From: Schistocephalus solidus | Lineage: Eukaryota; Platyhelminthes; Cestoda; Diphyllobothriidea; Diphyllobothriidae | Direction of reading: 5' to 3' | NCBI GenBank assembly: GCA_017591395.1 | Contig: WEDG01008815.1 | Span: 62,001 to 126,000, forward strand | DNA length: 64,000 bases | In this document: positions 57,505 through 64,000 of the stretch, in pieces | How the letters are laid out: each line of letters opens with the position of its first letter | Position numbering within the stretch: position 1 is the first letter of the stretch | Notes under the pieces: model-generated | Database searches by the model: none | Told to the model about the DNA's origin: nothing | The model's input: the letters and a program-made list of their open reading frames with translations, nothing else | Position numbers and translations under genes: made by a program

Positions 57505-58620
57505 ACAACGTGTTCGCCCATTTCAGGACTAGTAGCTGGGGCGGCGCTGCAACGGTTGGTGTCGGTGGTATGTGGATGATACCATCGTCGTCCTCGAACG
57601 GGATCAGGTACTGGCATTCAAAAAGCCCCGAACATACAATAAATTATGGAGGAGGAAAAAACAACCAGCTGGCCTTACTTAATGTCTCCATCTGATGCAA
57701 AGATTGTAATGACCTAAAAAATAGGGTTCATTAGAGCGAGTATTGAGCTTCAAAAGTAACTACTTAAACAGCCACAGAAGCAGTTGCGCAAGGGCGATAT
57801 ACCGGCGTTTTGAGACGCATTGCATTGAACCCAAAATCAAGGTTTCTGAATTACAATAGTTTCCATGAGTGCTTCGAATGGGTGGTTACCCATTAAATTT
57901 CGTCAGCCATTGCGTATTTGAATGTGATGTTAGACAAAATTCAACGTCAAGTGTCATTTCTCGGATCTGATGCAACCTCGGATGCGACAAATATGTCGGT
58001 GAACCTGGGTGATCGCTCCAAACGCGAATGAACAAACATACAGTAACAGTGAGGCAGAATGACGCTACCTTCCAAATCATGACCAATTTGACGGAAGCCG
58101 GCCACGCCTTCAAGTTTTAATGGGGTCTAAATTCTCGCAAGCGGTGACCAGCGTCTGGGCCGTGAGTAGCTTCAGTCCTGGTTCTCCGGTCCGCAATCCC
58201 TTAACAAGTTTAATTACTTCTCTTCTCCAGACTCTGCGCCACAAATTTTTAGCGAAAATAACTGACCCTTTGGAAAGGGAGTAGGCAATCAGCAATTCCA
58301 GTGACAAAGAGAAAAACTGTCCAGTGCTCCTTAAGCCAAGAATCAACAACGATGGTGAAATGGCGGCCATCGACTACTCCGATACAGAATATCAAGCAAT
58401 GAGTACGTTATTAACGACCCCCCAGTGATAAAAGCGGGTACTGCTAATTCCTATAGACACGTGGTTGCATGGCACCTCCCTTAGCCTCATCTGCGATTTT
58501 CCCTGATTATGGTTTCAAGTGAGAATCTGAACCATTGGACCAGTAAACTTCTTGTTACAGCGATTGCGTCTCCTGGAACTCACTTATTTGCATACTAATC
58601 TTTGCTCGACAATTAGCGGG
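57505..58620 (+). mobile_element. second Penelope-like element relic with intact YVDD
   Basis: A PLE different in sequence from the one at 28-30 kb. In order and across frames: SPISGLVAGAALQRL (57,507), the catalytic segment RWYVDDTIVVLERDQVLAFK (57,566, YVDD intact), NQLAFLNVSI-like, YNSFHECFEW-like, a linker with YRRFETHCIEPKIKVSELQ, then GIY-YIG remains (YVGEPG, LQTRMNKHTVTVRQND, TEAGHAFKF). Frameshifts separate nearly every block. The 3' end has the conserved hairpin region (58,503) and the block 'aacttcttgttacagcgatt', which ties it to the fragments at 40.4 and 20.9 kb. Confidence 0.8.
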
Positions 58621-59799
58621 CATCTTATATGACTCGGCAGTAGGTTTAGATACAAGTATTCTTTTTGAGTTAACTCTCCATGATTTTTACTTGATTAACT
58701 CTCAGTAACTAACTTGCAGTGGCACTCACCGATGGGGAAAGTGTCTTCATGCCCCTGAGCTCCCGCTGAGAGCTCGCGCAGACGGTTACATATCAAAGAC
58801 GATTCAACATTCGAGAAGAGTTTTTCGATGGGGTATTCTTCCAAGAATCGTGTATAAGTTGAACTGTTTTTTTTCATTTAGCATATCCGTGTACCTTTAA
58901 TCTAGAAGGCTGGTATTTGTCACATTCAAAGTGATGAAATCCGAAATGTAGACAGCAACTCAATACTGCCTATACTTTTTGCCTGTCTCATATGGGCAGG
59001 AATTGACGAAAACTGTTTGTCAAATCTGACGGTAGGTGTACTGCGATACGTGGGTTTGCGGTCGACTTCCTAGTGAGGATGCATGCAGCTTGTGAAGATG
59101 TGCACAGTCTCTTAGCGTGTGTGGGTCCTGTGAATGGATAGGACGAATACGTGTACGATTTGACCCCTTGAGCAGCCAATGCACTGCCTGTTTTCAGTCC
59201 GTGCCTTGTTACTCCCGTGATTATTGGGGCCCAAAAAAACGTGCAGGTACCACGTGGGTTCCAGGTCCTCAGTCAGTAATTCGTGACTGACACTGGTCCT
59301 ATAAACTACCCCAACTTGAGAGACATTGCGGGGAGTCGGTAGTCCTTCGTCCACTTGGTCGGTTCTCATGCCTCCGGTACCAAGTCTTCAGACGCGGACT
59401 CACCTTTTTTGTCGGCAGAGGGAAAGCGAATGTGTTAGACTTGTAAAAGTAAGTCTTTCAACGACAGAAGTGGTCAAATAACTTGTAAAAAATACCGGGC
59501 ATCATTCTTCGGTTGAGAATATATTCTCAACGGATAAACAACATGGCTAACCTCCTGCAAAGCGCTCATTTGAGTGCACCAGGGGCGTAGCGTACTGCAG
59601 AATTTTTCAACTCGCCTGTTGAGGCGAGCGATTCACACTGACACTGACCCATTACCTTTAGACAAATCGAGGTTTGTCCGTCCTTTCGAAAGTAATGGAA
59701 GTTTCCGCCTTCGGAAAAGTGTAAGACCTTTTTCTACTGGGTTAAATCGTTCATTGCCCCCCACTGATTATGTGTGGTTGTCCCTTTCACTCTGCTGAG
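58621..59799. other. unassigned; one possible SINE scrap
   Basis: Near 58,720-58,795 'cactcaccgatgggg', 'gcccctgagctcccgctgag' and 'gctcgcgcagacggttacat' resemble the inverted SINE tail at 42,145-42,230. The rest shows only short frames, e.g. 59,112-59,369 on the minus strand and 59,574-59,798 on the plus strand, without motifs. Confidence 0.35.
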
Positions 59800-59877
59800 A
59801 CTAACTATCATGGTGCGCTACAAGCCGTGATTTGGAAGTTTGCCCACTGACGGGATACTTTCTTGTACCTGTACTTG

Positions 59878-61640
59878 TTACGGTGCGAGCATGCTTGATC
59901 TAGCCGAGCCCCATGATGTCACGGATTGTGCCTCTCCACGCGTGTTGATCCGCAATAGCAGACCTGGATAGCTTGATCCATTTTCTTTGCCAACGACGGA
60001 CGCCGAATACCACAGGTCCGAGAACAACTTCCATATCCTGTCGAATACTGGAGGTCCAAGAACAACTGTCATGTCTTGACGAACTGTGTCGAGCCAGGTT
60101 TGGAGCTGATCCCCTCTTTGACGCCTCCAATTGGTAAGTGGGGCCAGATCAGGGGCAGTAACGCTGAGCTCGTGAGGTGTGCGACGAAGAACGTGCTCAA
60201 ACCACCTCAGTCGACGTTCTTGGATGGCTTGGGATATTCTTATGATGTTTCGCAGCGAGTGCGGACTATCTCGTTTAAGACGAAGTCGGTGTACTTTACT
60301 CGGAGGATGGTCTTCAAGCAGGGATGGTCAAATGCCTGTAGTTTTTGCTCATCTTACACGCATGTAGCCTAGCATTGACAGCCATAGAGAAGGACAGACC
60401 GGACAGAAGACGTACGGTATACGCTAATTTTTGCGGCGGTTTAAATTTCGCGTCGGGTCCACAGGTACTTTCTACGGCTTGAAAAATCCCGACGAGGAGC
60501 ATCAACTCATGTGACAATGTCATCCTTACTCTGTCCACTCGGTAGCAAACTCACCTAAAGGTATTTGAAAATGTCTACCTCTTCAAGTCGACAGCCATTA
60601 ACCTCGAGAGGTGCTTTCTCCTGGGCAGGGATGCAGCTTGAAAAAACGTTAGTCTTCCTCACGTTTATGGACAAGCAGACCGATTTAGCGATTTCATTCC
60701 CAATGACACTATAGACTGCAGATCGCCAAAGTTTGAGATTAGTAAGGTGATATCATCTGCGTAGTTGAGGTCAGCCAGCCGGCGTCCAGGTTCAAGCTCA
60801 ACACCGTCCTCTTCCTGCAGGGCCTTCCAAAGAATCCAGTCGATTGCGTAGTTGAACAGAATGGGTGACAGGATAAAAACTTTTCAAACACCAGACCGAA
60901 TACCGAATGGTTGTGAAAGATTGTTATGGACAAAAACTCGCTCAGTGGTTGAGCTGTAATAGGCCTTGACCATGGCGAGGAGTTTCGGTGGCAGACCATC
61001 TAGTGCCATTATCCGCAATAAGGATTCAAAAATAGACTGAATTGAACGTGGCGGCAAAGTCGACGAAGCAGACGGCCGTCGGCGGAATTCAAGGATGTGC
61101 CTTAATGAGAATATGTATTACGTATATTCGCGCCCAGTACGGAATCCGGCTTGGTTGGGCGTCACGCACAGCCTAGAATCGCCTGAGAGCGACAATGGCG
61201 AATATTTTCGCAGCAATGTCGATAAGGATTATGCCACTGTAGTTTTCGCATCTCGTTTTGTCTCCATTCTTGTGGACAGGCACAAGGATGCCTGAGCCCC
61301 AGTCATTTGGAACAACATCGGCTCTTCACGCTTGTGCAATCACTTGATGGAGACAGGGCGCCAGTGTGTTGACGCAAAACTTGTAGATTTCAGCGGATAT
61401 ACCGTCCTCTCCAGGTGTCTTGTTGTTTCACAACCTTTGTATGGCATCAGCGACTTCTGCTTCAGAAGGGGGGTTGCATGACACTGCATAGGCAGGAGGG
61501 GGAGGAGACTCCGTTCCACATGGGAACAAGGGACGCTGGGCTCGGCATGGAAGGTTAGAAGGTGCGCTCGACCTTGGCCGAGTTGTCAGCAATAAAGTTG
61601 CCATTCACGTTACGAGTAGAGCCGCTCAGAGTAGAGGGCT
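59878..61640 (-). pseudogene. RTE LINE reverse transcriptase and C-terminal domain
   Basis: RT blocks are spread over several frames: an 'NQAGFRTGRE' block near 61,140, VCFVDFAATFNS near 61,060, and a 'YADDI' region near 60,750 that now reads around LTSTTQMISPY. The C-terminal part includes ISQAIQERRLRWFEHVLRRT (60,210), RRGDQLQTWLDTVRQDM (60,100) and GPPVFDRIWKLFSDLW. The 'RRLRWFGHVLR'-type and 'W-LDTVRQDM' blocks are typical of flatworm RTE elements. Disabled by stops and shifts. Confidence 0.8.
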
Positions 61641-61999
61641 TATGACTAACTTAGCGGATAATTTGGTAGTTTTCGAGTGTCACCGACGTTTGAGGCCTGC
61701 TCCATGGAGGTCAAGATTTCAGTTCAATATTTCTTCCGGTCTTTCCTATCTTCTTTTGTCATCATCTTTCGGATTTGAAGGAAGGAAGCATCGTTGCTGG
61801 ACCTGGCTGGAGCCATCTGGGCAGACAACTACAAGGTTCGTCCACTGATCCAGTCACTGCGGCATCGCTTAGTATATCCAACGATTTTCTCAACCGCTCC
61901 ATAGACTAATGTTTTCAGTGATGACCACTCACTGCTGCATTTACCGTCTGCTGGGATAGAAAAACAGGACCGTATTTCTCTGTTCAGGGCCTCGGCAGT

Positions 62000-62950
62000 G
62001 CCGGGTTGTCGGATTTTGGTGCCTAGCACCTGGCATTTTGGGTGAAGATGAGAGGTGAACTTTCAGGCATGTGCGAACGAGAACACGGTCAGATCCATAG
62101 ACGTTACCAGTCTCGGCATCACACATCGATCTGCTATCATGAACCCAGCTGCGGAACCGTGAGCTGACTTCGATGTAGTCGAGCTGACTGGTTATATGAC
62201 CGTCGTTTGAATACCAACTCAGCAGGTGTTTGTTGCGGTGCTGTAAGCACGTGATAGTGACAAACAGTCTGTCCTATTCAGTAAAGTTCAGCAGTCTGTC
62301 GCTATTTTCACATCGATAACCAAGCCCAAAACGGTCAATAAGATGACTGTTTGTGGAATCACCACGTCCAGTCCGCCCATTTCAGCCCCCCGCAACAATC
62401 AACAGATCACGGCGCGGAAGTCTTTAAACTAACGCTTGCAGCTGCGAGTAAAACGTCTCTTTGTCGCGCTGTTTGGCAGAGGAAATTGGTGCATACACGG
62501 AAACGATATAGATGTCTGTGGATTGAACTTTCGTCGTGCATAGGCCATCTGTTCATTGACTGGCTCCCACGCAAGTAGTGCACGGTTCGCTTGTTGCGAT
62601 AGGGCGATCGCCACACTATGTCTACCAGATGAGTCACGAGAACCTCTGTGGTACAGGGTAAAGTGTGAGTTGGCTCGTGGGCCATTTATTTCCAGAGAGC
62701 CTGAGTCAGGTATTCGGACTTCTGACAGGCAGTACCCATCTACGTTGTACTGGTAAAGGCAGCGCGCCATCAGTCTTTGGGTACAAGGGTCCGGGAACGT
62801 TTGCACATTCCAGCATCCAATACCAAGAATCCGATTTCGATTAAGTATTCGAGCTTGCATACCATTCGCCCGCACCACTGGACTAAAGTTGCGTAGCGCG
62901 TCGGTTCCCACAGAATCCGTAGCATGGATTGTACTACTATATTCGAACAT
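62000..62950 (-). pseudogene. RTE LINE APE endonuclease
   Basis: Apurinic-type endonuclease that nicks target DNA to start reverse transcription. The frame 62,950-62,429 reads ILGIGCWNVQTFPDPCTQRL, YQYNVDGYCLSEVRIPDSGS (with the catalytic Glu in the SEVR block), YHRGSRDSSGRHSVAIALSQ and ANRALLAWEPVNEQ. The WNVQT (Asn) and SEVR (Glu) blocks are the first two conserved motifs. After 62,429 the frame shifts; the distal part reappears near 62,126-61,941. About 170 intact residues remain. Confidence 0.8.
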
Positions 62951-63680
62951 ATTTTTACGAGGTATCTTTGGAACTGTGAGTACGGGCGGGCCCTAACAGC
63001 ACCTCGGAATGTTTGGTCAAGGTTGTCTGCCCTAGGGCTTTGTTTCAAGAGCCTGCCCACAAGGCAGCGGGGGCAAGCGAACTCATTTAATGACGGTTCA
63101 CAGCTGCCATGTCACAGTGCCGTCATACGGAGTTGCGGCTTTTTATGAGGCTTTTGGTGTGCCAGACCTCAGCCCGTCGCATTCTGGGGGCACTGTCACT
63201 GCGGGTCCGCGACTGCTTATTCACCAGATCCGGGAGTCTGCTTATTTCGCAGCTAAACTTCGCTGAAGGCCGTTCCACTATCCGCCACCTGTAGCTAGGT
63301 GAATGGGTAACCCATCGTTCCGGTACTGACGGGATAACTCGAACCCCACAGTCAGCCTAGTGTACGTTTGTCGTGTGTGGCCGACTGGTTGACTAAGATT
63401 CCGGCTGCAACGGCTCCTTCTGAATGTGACCTTTATGGCACTCCCGCTCCGTTGGATCTGAGCCAGGTGTGGTGGCAAGCCCAGAGGCAGCTCCGGTATT
63501 CTTGACTTGATTATGACACAGGGTCCAGGTGGGGTAGGAGAAGAGAGGGTGGTAGATGCACCGCAAGGCAGCTACCACTATAAACTAAATCATGCGAAAG
63601 TTAACGTTGCTTGACCCCTGTGGTGCGGTACACATGGTGGACCTCATCGAAATTGACGTCCGAACTGTCGGGAGTCGATT

Positions 63681-64000
63681 AATGACTTTGATACCGGTAT
63701 CCTTATTATTTCCTTCAGCTAACAGTTTAAATCAAAGGTTTTATTTGATACTTGACATACTATTCAGTTTACATGTCTAACGACAAAATAGCGCTCGAAT
63801 TTACCGAGGTTTGTATCGTGTCCCGCTTGATTTCCTGCGTTCTTCTTGTGTTGCAAATTCTGCTGAAAATGCATCGGCCATTAAACTATTGTCAAACTAT
63901 TGTCGAACGGTTCTTGGAAAACCTCCTCTGCATATTTGATTTTTCAATCAAAATTTTATTTTTTGGACTTGGGCAGTTGCTGTATATAAAATGACTTTTC
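63681..64000. other. end of window, nothing recognised
   Basis: A + frame at 63,752-63,994 (80 codons, hydrophobic, no motif) lies in AT-rich sequence directly after R. I do not support it as a gene. Confidence 0.4.

Larger units (their letters stand above)
59858..63324 (-). mobile_element. near full-length RTE-type LINE, inactivated
   Basis: About 3.47 kb, the usual RTE size, flanked by a 12-bp target duplication (59,846-59,857 and 63,325-63,336). On the minus strand: 5' leader; APE endonuclease (62,950-62,429 and on to about 62,000); linker with WSSLKTLVYGAVEKIVGYTK (61,930); RT (about 61,600-60,700); C-terminal domain (60,250-59,878). The 3' terminus reads 'acaagtacaggtacaagaaag', a loosely repetitive tail like those of RTE elements. 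Several stops and frameshifts break the ORF. Confidence 0.85.
59800..63680 (+). repeat. R repeat interrupted by an RTE LINE
   Basis: Left part 59,800-59,857 ('actatcatggtgcgctacaa', 'gccgtgatttggaag', 'actgacgggata') and right part 63,325-63,680 ('actgacgggataactcgaac', 'tgaatgtgacctttatggca', 'ctcatcgaaattgacgtcc') are consecutive pieces of R, separated by the LINE. The 12-bp word actgacgggata occurs on both sides. Confidence 0.85.

Overview
This looks like nuclear DNA of a parasitic flatworm, most likely a tapeworm (a diphyllobothriidean-type cestode is my best guess, at moderate confidence). It is AT-rich, has no prokaryotic gene order, and its one clear host gene carries introns of only 35-59 bp. 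Degraded retroelements fill much of it: Penelope-like elements with GIY-YIG domains, an RTE-type LINE, a CR1/Jockey-like LINE, a LINE tail with C2H2 knuckles, and tRNA-derived SINEs.

Layout. 1-16.2 kb is mostly featureless intergenic DNA. It holds scraps of an interspersed repeat (called R here), a 1-kb inverted repeat at 3.4-4.3 kb, one weak candidate secreted-protein gene (4.84 kb) and a (CT)n tract (8.04 kb). 16.2-18.9 kb holds a small element with terminal inverted repeats, a tRNA-SINE, a frameshifted fragment of a mitochondrial citrate-carrier (SLC25A1-type) gene and a long R copy. 21-23.4 kb is near-empty.

23.47-57.12 kb is the striking part: two large, diverged palindromes lying back to back, only about 16 bp apart. 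Palindrome 1 has arms A (23,466-27,168) and A' (29,762-33,501) around a spacer with R copies and the RT half of a Penelope-like element. Palindrome 2 has arms B (33,518-37,266) and B' (50,942-57,124) around a 13.7-kb spacer. That spacer holds PLE 3' ends, a tandem SINE array, a dead CR1/Jockey-like LINE and exons 1-7 of a tetraspanin gene. The tetraspanin's terminal exon lies inside arm B', and an intact copy lies in opposite orientation in arm B. Inversion of the spacer by recombination between the arms would therefore still leave the gene with a last exon.

57.1-64 kb carries a second PLE relic (with an intact YVDD), then a nearly full-length but broken RTE LINE (59,858-63,324) inserted into an R copy with a 12-bp target duplication.

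The only gene I regard as probably functional is the tetraspanin (48,318-54,632, + strand, 8 exons, about 356 aa). All coordinates of repeats and arms were set by eye and may shift by some bases.
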